DNA of 64,000 nt, taken from positions 3,410,001-3,474,000 of the forward strand of contig JBGAFV010000001.1 in NCBI GenBank assembly GCA_044227095.1, in the 5' to 3' direction. Below, one piece after another: positions 1 through 8,284 of the stretch. A model generated the notes under the pieces. That model was not told where the DNA came from. It did not search any database and saw only the letters and a program-made list of their open reading frames with translations. The DNA is from JACMLD01 sp044227095. Lineage in GTDB: Bacteria; Bacteroidota; Bacteroidia; Chitinophagales; Chitinophagaceae. Within the stretch, counting starts at the first letter, position 1. Each line of letters begins with the position of its first letter. The position numbers and the translations under genes are program-made.

Positions 1-447
1 AGCTTCTAATAAATTTGCTGTGCCCGATTTTATTTTGGCGTTATCATAACCGGCACATTCCTGGCGAATATCCTGTTCAATTCTTACAGCAGGTACATAA
101 AATTTATCGTTGTGCCATCCTGCTGCAGTATAACAAAACAAAGGGAGGGTAGGAGCATCGGGTGCAGTCTCATAAGCAGCAATATAAAGGCCTGTATGTG
201 CGGGTGGGATAAAAGCTGCCACTGCCCATCCTTTATCGCAGAGGCGCATATCGCCGGTTTCCACGTCTATACCAATGCCACGCCTGCCCGGCAATTCATA
301 CAGTGAACCGCCATCAGGTAATTCAATCCAGTCTTCCGGATCTATGGGGTAAGCATCCCAGCCGCTTCTTCCGGTAGCGTATAAGCTTGTGTCTTCAAAA
401 ATATTTCCTTTGCCGTCTGAGTAAAGAATATAAGGCGAATAATTCAT
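1..447 (-). CDS. Radical-SAM-family-like protein, N-terminal part (cut by window edge)
   Basis: The frame is open from an ATG at 447 to the first base of the window, giving the first 149 residues of a longer protein. The start reads MNYSPYILYSDGKGNIFED. Later segments include YATGRSGWDAYP, a LPGRRGIGID stretch, AAFIPPAHTGLYIAAYE and LPLFCYTAAGWHNDKFYVP. From memory these resemble the N-terminal part of a Bacteroidota radical-SAM protein family in which the CxxxCxxC cluster lies further downstream. Those cysteines fall outside the window, so the catalytic assignment cannot be verified here. The next gene to the right is on the same strand, separated by a heptamer-repeat hairpin. The function of the family is not known to me. 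Confidence 0.6.
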   Translation of the reverse strand, partial: MNYSPYILYSDGKGNIFEDTSLYATGRSGWDAYPIDPEDWIELPDGGSLYELPGRRGIGIDVETGDMRLCDKGWAVAAFIPPAHTGLYIAAYETAPDAPTLPLFCYTAAGWHNDKFYVPAVRIEQDIRQECAGYDNAKIKSGTANLLEA

Positions 448-461
448 GAACCAAAAATCTT

Positions 462-540
462 TTAGCCATTAGCCATTAGCTATTAGCCAGTATTTGCCAG
501 ATGAAGGCTAATAGCTAACAGCTGCCAGCTAGCAGCTTGT
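462..540. repeat. Heptamer repeat hairpin (TTAGCCA / AGCTNNN arms)
   Basis: Four in-register heptamers of the form TTAGCCA or TTAGCTA occupy 462-489. Five heptamers of the form GGCTAAT, AGCTAAC, AGCTGCC, AGCTAGC and AGCTTGT occupy 506-540. The arms are inverted: 476-488 and 506-518 form a perfect 13-bp stem around a 17-nt loop. The right arm runs into the end of the following minus-strand gene and supplies its TAG stop (529-531). There is no T-tract of a classical terminator, although folding at this 3' end could serve that purpose. Confidence 0.85.
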
Positions 541-1140
541 TTTCAAATAATGCCTGCAAAATTCGTGAATTTGATCCAGTTCTTCGAATTGAAGATTTTG
601 GCGAAGGGAAAACGCTAGTTTTTTGTTTTCTGATGTGTGGATGCTGATACTGTCGTAACGGATATCAATATTATTGATGCGGCTCCATAAAAAGAACTCG
701 CTTTGCGGTAACCCGGAGATAGTAATACCTATGTGATTGAATTTTACCATTTCCGCCTTTGTCAATTTTTGTTCACAATAAAGAAGATAGCCATAGGCGC
801 CGCATACCAGTAATAATGCAGAGCCCATTATCCATTTTGATGCAGAAAATAAAATAAAGGCTGCTGCTAAAAATATAATGCATTCAATGAAACGGAAAAC
901 GGTGTTCATTTTTGGTAATTCCTGGGCAAGGTTGCGGGTGGTAAACACAACAATGATTATATCTACACTTATAAGCAACTGGCACCAGAAATAAATACGG
1001 TTAAAGCCGGTTTGTTGTAATTGGGTAATGGCATTGATAAGAATAAGAAGGCCTGCAATTAAATGAAGAAAGCGGCCCATGCGTTTGATGTTCTCATATG
1101 CCGGGTGGATGATACTAATGGCAAGTGCGTTCATAAGCAT
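529..1140 (-). CDS. Four-helix membrane protein of unknown function
   Basis: This 203-residue protein has four hydrophobic segments in its first 130 residues, around FLHLIAGLLILINAI, IYFWCQLLISVDIIIVVF, FRFIECIIFLAAAFILF and WIMGSALLLVCGAYGYLLY. A soluble tail of about 75 residues follows and reads like a small beta-rich domain. I do not recognise the family. It sits before another membrane protein of similar design (1266-1823, helices then a soluble tail), so the two may be distant paralogues. A start at the third codon (also ATG) is equally possible. The final codons and the stop lie inside a heptamer repeat, so its C-terminus has probably been set by repeat insertion or expansion. Confidence 0.7.
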   Translation of the reverse strand: MLMNALAISIIHPAYENIKRMGRFLHLIAGLLILINAITQLQQTGFNRIYFWCQLLISVDIIIVVFTTRNLAQELPKMNTVFRFIECIIFLAAAFILFSASKWIMGSALLLVCGAYGYLLYCEQKLTKAEMVKFNHIGITISGLPQSEFFLWSRINNIDIRYDSISIHTSENKKLAFSLRQNLQFEELDQIHEFCRHYLKTSC

Positions 1141-1265
1141 GTTTTTGCTTCTGATGCAAGGTTAAAAAAAATCCATATTGTGTGAACCGGGATTTTTGTG
1201 ATTTATGAGATTTTTAGGATGATATATACTAACGTTGAATGGATCTGTTATTCGTGACCATGATC

Positions 1266-1823
1266 TTATATCCCCATCTGATTATTTAATTGTTTTTGGC
1301 AATAATCGTTGAATTCATCTTCTTCTGCATCGCCTTCTTCATCAATAGTTTCCCTTTGTAAAAGACGGTTGTTTTTAAAATCCAGCGTAAGCAGGTCGTC
1401 TTTTAAAACAACGTTATTGAATTCCGTCCATTTGTATCTTCTTCGTATTAGCGTATTAATAGCAATTTCAGAATCTGTAAAACCTATTTCCAGCGGAAGC
1501 TTAGCCTGTTTTTCAAACAAACCCATTAGGGCAAAAGGTATAAACAACCAGAAAAGATATGGCATGGTAACCCAGCCAATGGCTGCAATAAACAAGGCGC
1601 CACCATAATTAGCGGGTTGCTGCTTTTTTCTTTGCCAATAGCCATTGTAGATGATGATGGCAACAATGGCAATACCACCAAATAAATAAGGGATTTTTAT
1701 ATTGGCAGAAAGATATTGTTCACGAAAAAAAAGAAGTGCTGAAATAACCAGCAGCAGAATGGAAAACCTGTCTATATACCGGCGGCTTGTATTTTTTAAT
1801 GTAACAACGTATTGGTAAACCAT
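1266..1823 (-). CDS. Membrane protein of unknown function with acidic tail
   Basis: The 185-residue product has about four hydrophobic segments in residues 20-125: a pair around FSILLLVISALLFF and IPYLFGGIAIVAIIIYNGYW, then a long stretch from YGGALFIAAIGWV to FALMGLF. A soluble C-terminal domain of about 60 residues contains a strongly acidic run (DEEGDAEEDEF). The layout of membrane hairpins followed by a short domain (LPLEIGFTDSEIAIN, YKWTEFNNVVLKDD) is like YcxB-type proteins, which carry a PH-like fold, but I cannot confirm that. The gene follows the same strand as 529-1140, with 125 bp between them. A heptamer tract lies 21 bp upstream of the start. Confidence 0.7.
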   Translation of the reverse strand: MVYQYVVTLKNTSRRYIDRFSILLLVISALLFFREQYLSANIKIPYLFGGIAIVAIIIYNGYWQRKKQQPANYGGALFIAAIGWVTMPYLFWLFIPFALMGLFEKQAKLPLEIGFTDSEIAINTLIRRRYKWTEFNNVVLKDDLLTLDFKNNRLLQRETIDEEGDAEEDEFNDYCQKQLNNQMGI

Positions 1824-1843
1824 GAGAGAATGTCTGATGTAAA

Positions 1844-1878
1844 AAAGCTGTTAGTTATTAGCCTTTAGCTGTTAGTAT
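1844..1878. repeat. Heptamer repeat tract (TTAGNNN x4)
   Basis: Five in-register 7-bp units (AAAGCTG, TTAGTTA, TTAGCCT, TTAGCTG, TTAGTAT) lie just upstream of the gene ending at 1823. No complementary right arm is seen nearby, unlike the tract at 462-540. The rest of the gap to 2060 is AT-rich, with a CATT-rich run at 2021-2060 against the stop of the next gene. Confidence 0.75.
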
Positions 1879-2060
1879 AAGTCTATTGCGGATAAACCTG
1901 CAGCTCCGCAAAGTTATATAGTACAAGTGAGTGACACAACAGAAGTTTAATGATGTGCTGATGCCGGTAAAAAAATATTTATTTTGGTTGGTAGATGGGT
2001 TTTTAATTTTCTCGCTTTCGCATTAACCACACTTCCACATTTGTCTCATTCATTACATTT

Positions 2061-3104
2061 CTAACTATTACTTGCCAATAACAAATTGCAAAGTTTCCAG
2101 AGAATTCTTGCGCCAACATTGGCATCGTATTCTGTTTCGCCAATACCTACTTCACTGAGATCAAAACCTATAAGTTTACGGCCACTGCGGATGATTTGCC
2201 TGAGGAGATAATAAGTTTGTTCAATTTCAAGTCCGCCAGGAACAGGTGTTCCGGTATTTGGGCAAAGTTTGGGATCGAGTCCGTCTATATCAAAACTGAG
2301 GTAAACATTTTTTGGAAGATGAGTGATGATTTCATCGGCTAAGTGTTTCCAGGTTTGTCCTTCAAACTGGCGTTCTTTCAATTCGTGATCAAAATAAGTT
2401 ACTACACGATAATTGCTGTTGCTTATATAATCCCATTCTTCATCGCAAAGATCCCGAACACCAACCTGAACCAGTTTTTTTACCTGTTCAATTTCGTTTA
2501 GCGCATTATACATGATGCATGCATGGCTATAAGAAAAGCCCTCATAGTTTTTGCGAAGGTCTGCATGGGCATCAATCTGCAGTATGCCAAAATCGCCATG
2601 TTTTTCTGCAATAGCTTTAATATAACCCAGTGGGGTGCTGTGGTCGCCGCCAACCAGTCCAACAAGTTTTCCTTTATCCAGCAGTTCTTTTGTTTGTTGA
2701 TAAACCCAGTTGTTTAAATAAATTCCGCCTTCATTTATTTCCTTCATGCTTTTAGACATGAAGTTGTTCTTCTCCACAATTTCTCCCTTGGAAATATAAT
2801 CAATGTAGAGTTCGGCCTCCTTGCGCAGGTAGTCGCTTTTCATAAGCACCTTTTTATCTGCGGGGCGCATATAAAAACCTTCTTTCCATCCATCCCGAAG
2901 ATCGGTATCAAAAATATCTACCTGTAAAGCTGCTTTGCAGATATGATCGCTTGCTCTTGCAGTTCCTGCTATATAACTGGCCGTAACTTCCCACGGTACC
3001 GGTAGCAGTACAACCTTTGCTTCTTCTTCTGTAAAAGGCAATCCAAAAATATTATTATTAGGGTTGCTGGCCCTGTTAGGATCGAATTGGGATAGGTCTG
3101 CCAT
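2061..3104 (-). CDS. Agmatinase/arginase family ureohydrolase
   Basis: This is a manganese-dependent ureohydrolase-fold enzyme of 347 residues. The family motifs are present in order: GGDHS about residue 153, DAHAD about 178 and SFDIDGLDP about 269. These supply the metal-binding His and Asp residues of arginases, agmatinases and formimidoylglutamases. Substrate cannot be read from the sequence. Agmatinase (agmatine to putrescine and urea) is the usual annotation for Bacteroidota proteins of this length that begin MADLSQFDP. I chose the ATG at 3104 rather than one 48 nt upstream, because the upstream codons look non-coding and would start within the likely promoter. The gene is divergent from ccmE and has no evident operon partner. 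Confidence 0.85.
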   Translation of the reverse strand: MADLSQFDPNRASNPNNNIFGLPFTEEEAKVVLLPVPWEVTASYIAGTARASDHICKAALQVDIFDTDLRDGWKEGFYMRPADKKVLMKSDYLRKEAELYIDYISKGEIVEKNNFMSKSMKEINEGGIYLNNWVYQQTKELLDKGKLVGLVGGDHSTPLGYIKAIAEKHGDFGILQIDAHADLRKNYEGFSYSHACIMYNALNEIEQVKKLVQVGVRDLCDEEWDYISNSNYRVVTYFDHELKERQFEGQTWKHLADEIITHLPKNVYLSFDIDGLDPKLCPNTGTPVPGGLEIEQTYYLLRQIIRSGRKLIGFDLSEVGIGETEYDANVGARILWKLCNLLLASNS

Positions 3105-3130
3105 CGTGTTATATTCTGGTGAAATGCTGC

Positions 3131-3161
3131 ACAAGGTAATGCAGTATTGCATAGCACCAAA
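3131..3161 (-). promoter_or_regulatory. Putative promoter of the ureohydrolase gene
   Basis: On the minus strand TTTG (3158-3161) is followed after 19 nt by TACCTTGT (3131-3138). This is close to the Bacteroidota consensus TTTG-N19-21-TAnnTTTG. The predicted leader to the ATG at 3104 is about 20 nt. Confidence 0.4.
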
Positions 3162-3341
3162 AAAATGCTAATGTGGTGCTATAAATTGGTAACTAACAGT
3201 TGTTTTAAAAAGTTTTTGCAAATTGTTGAACATTTTAGGATAAAGCTGGTTTTGCAGGGGTCGGCAGGCTAATGATGAACAATTGATGCGGCATCCCTGC
3301 ATATTGTTGCAACAAGGCTGTGTTGATCATTTTTTTTGGCC

Positions 3342-3349
3342 TAATTTCG
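3342..3349 (+). promoter_or_regulatory. Putative -7 box of ccmE-ccmF
   Basis: TAATTTCG resembles the TAnnTTTG box, with one mismatch, and ends 17 nt before the ccmE start. The -33 element is not clear. Confidence 0.35.
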
Positions 3350-3366
3350 CTCCCGAAAATTGATTT

Positions 3367-3774
3367 ATGAAGAAGACCCATATTGTTGTTCTTGTTTTAA
3401 TTGCCGCAGCTATAGCTGTCTTAATTAGTTATACGGGCACTCTTACTACTTACGAAACAGTAGCTTCTGCACGACAGAAAGAAGGACAGTTTGTAAGGTT
3501 GATTGCTAAGGTTGATAAGAGGCAGCCTGTGGAGTTTGATGCTGCAAAAGATCCTAATTATATGAGTTTTACAGCCATAGATACACTTGGCAATACCACC
3601 AAAGTTATTTTCCGCAATTCAAAGCCGCCAGATTTTGAAAAAAGCGAAAGGCTGGTATTGAATGGAAAAATGCAAAACGGGTTATTTGAATGCAAGGACA
3701 TGCTGATGAAATGTCCTTCTAAATACAAAGATGATCCGGCTGTAATCAAGAAGAACCTCACAATAACCAACTAA
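3367..3774 (+). CDS. ccmE: Cytochrome c maturation protein CcmE, Cys (CxxxY) type
   Basis: CcmE is the membrane-anchored periplasmic haem chaperone that carries haem covalently and delivers it to the CcmF ligase. The 135-residue protein has one N-terminal anchor (IVVLVLIAAAIAVLISY) and an OB-fold-like body with FVRLIAKVDKRQPVEFD and RLVLNGKMQNGLFECKD. Classical CcmE binds haem through the His of HxxxY. Here the corresponding site reads CPSKY, so Cys116 and Tyr120 form the CxxxY variant known from Desulfovibrio-type system I. ccmF starts 9 bp downstream, consistent with co-transcription and direct hand-over. Other ccm genes are not in the window. The assignment depends on the adjacent ccmF as well as on the motif. 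Confidence 0.85.
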   Translation: MKKTHIVVLVLIAAAIAVLISYTGTLTTYETVASARQKEGQFVRLIAKVDKRQPVEFDAAKDPNYMSFTAIDTLGNTTKVIFRNSKPPDFEKSERLVLNGKMQNGLFECKDMLMKCPSKYKDDPAVIKKNLTITN

Positions 3775-3783
3775 GCCAGCAAC

Positions 3784-6270
3784 ATGAATTTTATTGGTGA
3801 ACATCTTTTTCCGGGACAGCTCGGCCATTTCTTAACGATTGTTTCTTTTATTGCTTCACTTATTGCTACCATTGCTTATTTTAAAAGTGCCAATGCTGTT
3901 GCAGCAGAAGTAGCAGCCAGTTGGAAACGCCTTGCCCGTACTGCTTTTACGGTAGAATGTATTTCTGTGTTGTCTGTATTTGTTACCATCTTCTATATTG
4001 TTTTTTCTCACAAGTTTGAATACGCATATGCCTGGAACCATTCCAGTCTTGCGCTAAACCCCAGTTATCTTTTTGCATGTATTTGGGAAGCGCAGGAGGG
4101 AAGTTTTCTTTTATGGACCATCTGGCATTGTGTGCTTGGCCTCGTTTTAATTTTCCGTGCCGGTAAGTGGGAAGCTCCTGTAATGACTGTTGTAAGTTTT
4201 GCACAGGTATGCCTTGCTACAATGATCATAGGCCTTTATTTTGGCAGCACAAGAGTTGGCATTAATCCATTTTTATTGGTAAGGCAGCTGGAAAACATGC
4301 AGTCTGCTCCAATCTTTAGCAGGCCAGATTATATGAGCCTTTCTGTAATGCAGGATGGCCAGGGCCTTAATCAATTATTGCAGAATTACTGGATGGTGAT
4401 TCACCCGCCGGTTTTGTTTTTAGGATTTGCTTCTACACTAATTCCTTTTGCATTTGCTATAGCAGGATTATGGAAGAAAGATTATACAGGCTGGACTAAA
4501 GTAGCGCTTCCATGGACTTTGTTTTCCGGCGGCATTCTTAGCTTGGGTGTAATGATGGGTGCAGCATGGGCGTATGAATCATTAACTTTTGGCGGTTTCT
4601 GGGCATGGGACCCGGTAGAAAATGCTTCACTCGTTCCCTGGCTGGTAATGGTAGCAGGTTTGCACACACAAGTGGTGTATAACGCTACCGGTCATTCGCT
4701 AAGGGCTACCTATTTCTTCTTTATCATGTCTTTTTTGCTGGTGTTGTTTTCAACTTTTTTAACACGCAGCGGCATATTAAGCGATGTATCTGTACATGCG
4801 TTTGTAGAAAAGGATATGAATTTTCAGTTGCTGGCATTGCTAACCGTTTTTCTTGTGCCAGCTTTTATTTTATTTGGCAGCCGATACAAACAGGTGCCAC
4901 ATATTGCTAAAGAAGAAAGTACTTACTCAAGAGAGTTTTGGATGTTTATAGGTGCACTGGTTTTATTTCTTGCTGCATTGGTAATTATATGGCAAACATC
5001 GTTTACACCTATTTATAATAAGATTGCAGGCAAAACAACCGCCATGCCTGAGGATCCAGAATTTGGTTATAATAAGATCCAGATTTTTGTTGCAATTATA
5101 CTTGGGGTGCTTAGTGCTACTGCACAATATCTTAAATACAAAGACACTCCCAAAGGTGTATTTATTAAAAAAGTAGGCATACCAACTGCTGTTGCACTTA
5201 TAATTTCTTTGCTGATTAGTTTTTTTGGTGGAGTAGATTACCAGAAACACGGTATTGGTTTTTTAATTTTTATTCACGTAGCCATTTTTGCGGCTGTATA
5301 TGCTGTTATTGCCAACCTTACCTATATATGGAGCGGCCTTAACGGAAAACTAAAAGCTGCTGGTGGATCGATTGCGCATTTTGGTTTTGGCTTATTGTTA
5401 CTGGGCATATTAATAACATCGTCTAAAAAAGATGTACTGTCAAAAAACAATGGTATACCAATCGCTTTCGATCCAAAAACATCAAAAGAAAACCCGCTGG
5501 AAAATCTTACGCTGATAAAAGGCATGCGTACAGATATGGGCACTTACTGGGCAACTTATCAGAATAAAGACAGTACCGGTCAGCATGGCAATATCACTTA
5601 TTTTAAAGTAGATTTTGAACACAAGAAAACCGGCGAAAAATTTACACTCTATCCAAATTTTATAAAAGCTACAAAAGGGCAGGAGGGTGCATCTGGCAAT
5701 CCGGATTCAAGACATTACTGGAACAAAGATATTTTTACGTATGTAAGCGCTACAAGTCTTGATGATGCAGATGAGAAAACGCCTTTCAAAAAATATTCGG
5801 TTAAACAGAACGATACCATTTTTTATAACAATGGTTATATGATACTGAATAAAGTAAGTATCAACCCAACAGATACACGTCATCGCATCAATGCCAATGA
5901 TACATTAATTGTAGCCGATCTTTCTATTGTATCTTCTGATAGCATGCATTACCGTGCCACGCCTGCTATTTACTGGAAGGGTGCAGACTCAAGGTATATT
6001 TTTGATACCATCTTTGCGCAAAACCTAGCCATTGGATTTACAAGCGTAAACAATGAAACAAAAGGCATAGAAATACAGGTAAAAGAATCGGGCACTATGG
6101 TTTCTTATGTGGCTTTAAAAGCTTATGAATTCCCTCACATTAATCTTGTATGGCTGGGCACAATTATAATGATAGCTGGGTTTGCAGTTAGCATGCGGTA
6201 CAGGTATGTTTTGGCCCGCAGCTTAAAGGTTAGTAAACGGCCAGCCGTGGCAACCAGCAACAAAAGCTAG
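3784..6270 (+). CDS. ccmF: Cytochrome c haem lyase subunit CcmF/CcsA-type
   Basis: This polytopic inner-membrane protein of 828 residues belongs to the haem-handling (HHP) family. The tryptophan-rich WWD segment GGFWAWDPVENAS is at about residue 270. The conserved HPPVLFLGF loop with its candidate haem-ligand histidine is at about residue 206. At least twelve hydrophobic segments occupy residues 15-540, followed by a large periplasmic domain (about 560-790) and a final membrane helix. CcmF joins haem from CcmE to CxxCH motifs of exported apocytochromes. A plausible client in this window is the di-haem peroxidase at 36600. The periplasmic loop is long, as in other Bacteroidota CcmF proteins. 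It sits 9 bp after ccmE in the same direction. Confidence 0.92.
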   Translation: MNFIGEHLFPGQLGHFLTIVSFIASLIATIAYFKSANAVAAEVAASWKRLARTAFTVECISVLSVFVTIFYIVFSHKFEYAYAWNHSSLALNPSYLFACIWEAQEGSFLLWTIWHCVLGLVLIFRAGKWEAPVMTVVSFAQVCLATMIIGLYFGSTRVGINPFLLVRQLENMQSAPIFSRPDYMSLSVMQDGQGLNQLLQNYWMVIHPPVLFLGFASTLIPFAFAIAGLWKKDYTGWTKVALPWTLFSGGILSLGVMMGAAWAYESLTFGGFWAWDPVENASLVPWLVMVAGLHTQVVYNATGHSLRATYFFFIMSFLLVLFSTFLTRSGILSDVSVHAFVEKDMNFQLLALLTVFLVPAFILFGSRYKQVPHIAKEESTYSREFWMFIGALVLFLAALVIIWQTSFTPIYNKIAGKTTAMPEDPEFGYNKIQIFVAIILGVLSATAQYLKYKDTPKGVFIKKVGIPTAVALIISLLISFFGGVDYQKHGIGFLIFIHVAIFAAVYAVIANLTYIWSGLNGKLKAAGGSIAHFGFGLLLLGILITSSKKDVLSKNNGIPIAFDPKTSKENPLENLTLIKGMRTDMGTYWATYQNKDSTGQHGNITYFKVDFEHKKTGEKFTLYPNFIKATKGQEGASGNPDSRHYWNKDIFTYVSATSLDDADEKTPFKKYSVKQNDTIFYNNGYMILNKVSINPTDTRHRINANDTLIVADLSIVSSDSMHYRATPAIYWKGADSRYIFDTIFAQNLAIGFTSVNNETKGIEIQVKESGTMVSYVALKAYEFPHINLVWLGTIIMIAGFAVSMRYRYVLARSLKVSKRPAVATSNKS

Positions 6271-6352
6271 TTTTTAGCATACCAATAACAGCGTTTTGGG
6301 TTACTTTTCTGTCCATGTTAGGATTAACAAAAAGCAGTTTGTAAATTTACCC

Positions 6353-7030
6353 ATGCGCATTTCCGGCATTTATAACAGGTTTTTTTCCGCAGCAGTTATG
6401 CTTATTTGCATATTTGCTTCGGTGTCGGCGTATGCACAAACAGATACTACACATTCAAGAGAAGATTCTATTTTTAAAGCAGTTCAACACCCCGAACTTG
6501 GGCCAAATGATACAATAATGGTCCCCGCTAAAATAAGTGAAGAAGGAATCTTAATGCCCGCCAAAACACTGGAAAATTTCTGGATAAGCAAGCCCGGTCC
6601 TCCCGGAATGAGGGAACGTATTGAAAAATGGACGAGATTGCGCAATGCCGTATACGTTACTTATCCATATGCAAGAAGGGCTGGGGCTGTTATGAACGAC
6701 ATTAATTCCAAAATTGCAAAAATGCCGGAGAAAGAAGATAGAAAGGCCTATATCAAAACAAGAGAAAAAGAATTGCGAAAAGAATTTACCGAACCGCTTA
6801 CCAATCTTTCTGTTTACCAGGGCAAGGTGCTGATGAAGCTTATTAACCGGCAAACCGGCAATAACTGTTACGAAATTATAAAAGAATATAAAGGCGGTCT
6901 TACCGCAAGGGTTTATCAAACAGTTGCTTTTTTCTTTAACAGTAATCTTAAACAACCTTACGATGCCCAGGGCGATGATAAGGAAATAGAATCTATTGTG
7001 CAGGAAGTTGAACGCATGTATGTGCGATAA
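6353..7030 (+). CDS. DUF4294 family exported protein
   Basis: This 225-residue protein has an N-terminal signal peptide (FFSAAVMLICIFASVSAYA followed by QTD). A central domain shows the pattern RIEKWTRLRNAVYVTYPYARRAG, then a basic coiled stretch (KMPEKEDRKAYIKTREKELRKE), and ends with GKVLMKLINRQTGNNCYEIIKEYKGG. That arrangement matches DUF4294, a Bacteroidota family of unknown function. I chose the ATG at 6353 because the signal peptide begins there; the upstream in-frame ATG adds an unlikely hydrophilic extension. It is probably periplasmic. It lies 82 bp after ccmF and may be co-transcribed. Confidence 0.8.
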   Translation: MRISGIYNRFFSAAVMLICIFASVSAYAQTDTTHSREDSIFKAVQHPELGPNDTIMVPAKISEEGILMPAKTLENFWISKPGPPGMRERIEKWTRLRNAVYVTYPYARRAGAVMNDINSKIAKMPEKEDRKAYIKTREKELRKEFTEPLTNLSVYQGKVLMKLINRQTGNNCYEIIKEYKGGLTARVYQTVAFFFNSNLKQPYDAQGDDKEIESIVQEVERMYVR

Positions 7031-7033
7031 AAA

Positions 7034-7101
7034 AGAAGCTGTTAAAAAAAGCAGTTTTCGACTTATGTAAAATCTCCCCAACTAATTTTAAACAGCTTCC
7101 A
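7034..7101. terminator. Possible long-loop terminator hairpin
   Basis: GAAGCTGTTaaa right after the DUF4294 stop pairs with ttTAAACAGCTTCC at about 7088-7101. The loop is about 40 nt and there is no clean T-run, so confidence is low. The gene on the other side of the gap converges from the minus strand. Confidence 0.3.
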
Positions 7102-7222
7102 GGAATTTCTTCAATAGCTTTATTCATTTACACCACAAATGTGGTTTTGAGTCTTGATTTGTTTTTTCTCTTCTATCAAAAAAAAAGAGCAAATAAAAAA
7201 TTGAAAGTGCCATTCTTTCTCT

Positions 7223-8113
7223 TTACTCCAGTTGCCTCAGCATTTTTATTGCATTGGCATTATTAGGATCAATTGCCAGAACCTTTCGGTAATAAGCAAG
7301 CGATAAAGTTTTGTTGTGCAGCTTTTCGTAGATTTCTCCCAAGCTATCATACACATTTGCAAGGTTAGGATACAAGCATGCATTAAGATGAAAAGCCAGT
7401 AATGCCTTATCTGTTTCCTTAGCGGCTAGCCAAACATACCCAAGTGTATTTAGCTCTGCGGCGCTTTGCACAAGCGGTTTTAATTTGTTGGTTAATGTTA
7501 TTGTATCGTTTAATGAGAATGTTCCATTAATTGTTGCCTGTTGCAAAAAACTTGCTCCTTTATAATTGGGCTGATAATTTTGGGTTTGCAAAATTGCCAA
7601 CAGATCTTTTTCCAATGAAACAACAGGAGATTCAACGATGCGGTTCAGTTCCTGTTTGCCAGAATAAACAAGCAAATCTGGTACACGATGTATGTTTTTA
7701 TTTTTCTCCTCGTGCCAGGGGCTTTGCTTATATACGCTATCTCGACTATCAAGCGTAATCAATTTTATTTGATTGAGTTTAACGCCTGCATACGCTAATA
7801 TTTTATACATCCGCGGCACCTCTCTCTTACTGTCGCCGCACCATGTTCCCATATAAATTTCAAAATGCTTGTCTTTAACCAATGGCTTTAATAGTGACGC
7901 AGTTGCGCTGTCAATAACATAACTGGCATAGTTCTTATCGTACCATTCTGCATACGGTGCTTTCTTTAAAGCAGCTAGATCTTGTGTGCCCAGCAGTTGC
8001 TGGTTACCTCGGGTATCAGTATAAAAAGAATTAGAAGAGTTGGTTTGAACGGAAGACTTACGGTTACAGCCAAAGCAAATTATTGCTATTGCAGCTATGC
8101 AAATATTTTTCAT
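7223..8113 (-). CDS. Thioredoxin-fold lipoprotein with C-terminal TPR-like repeats
   Basis: A lipoprotein signal (MKNICIAAIAIICFGC, Cys16) leads a 296-residue protein. The middle contains a thioredoxin-like strand-loop, FEIYMGTWCGDSKREVPRMYKIL, about residues 85-105. This has the WCxxS position but only a single active-site cysteine, so disulfide exchange is unlikely to be conventional. Residues from about 215 on form two TPR-like helical hairpins (LGYVWLAAKETDKALLAFHLN and YDSLGEIYEKLHNKTLSLAYYRKVLAIDP). The second ends with the NNANAIKML motif typical of such tails. It is likely anchored on the periplasmic side of a membrane. The substrate is unknown. It converges on the DUF4294 gene. Confidence 0.7.
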   Translation of the reverse strand: MKNICIAAIAIICFGCNRKSSVQTNSSNSFYTDTRGNQQLLGTQDLAALKKAPYAEWYDKNYASYVIDSATASLLKPLVKDKHFEIYMGTWCGDSKREVPRMYKILAYAGVKLNQIKLITLDSRDSVYKQSPWHEEKNKNIHRVPDLLVYSGKQELNRIVESPVVSLEKDLLAILQTQNYQPNYKGASFLQQATINGTFSLNDTITLTNKLKPLVQSAAELNTLGYVWLAAKETDKALLAFHLNACLYPNLANVYDSLGEIYEKLHNKTLSLAYYRKVLAIDPNNANAIKMLRQLE

Positions 8114-8206
8114 TGTAGTAGTTTAATAATGGTGTGCGCCAATAGCATGTATGTACACGCCAGCTATCAGCAGTAAATAATTTAATAAGCAAAAAGGAAG
8201 CAATCA

Positions 8207-8247
8207 AATAATTGGCATACACTTAAAATAGAGTGCATGCAATTATT
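8207..8247 (-). terminator. Inverted repeat downstream of the 8285-8644 gene
   Basis: AATAATTGGCATACACT (8207-8223) is almost an exact inverted copy of AGTGCATGCAATTATT (8232-8247), around an 8-nt loop. It lies past the stop of the minus-strand gene at 8285. The U-tract is weak. Confidence 0.4.
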
Positions 8248-8284
8248 CGCTAACAATATTTACTATGTTAGAATAAAGAAAATG

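Noticed and set aside
112..306. Plus-strand frame overlapping the partial gene at 1-447
   Set aside because: It is a short frame inside a longer open minus-strand frame with a recognisable protein pattern.
3105..3152. Upstream ATG giving the ureohydrolase 16 extra residues
   Set aside because: The extension overlaps a good -7 box and reads as unrelated residues before the family start MADLSQFDP.
6551..7081. Minus-strand frame of 176 codons opposite the DUF4294 gene
   Set aside because: Hydrophobic composition arises from the antisense of a Lys/Arg-rich coding strand. The DUF4294 frame has a signal peptide and family pattern.
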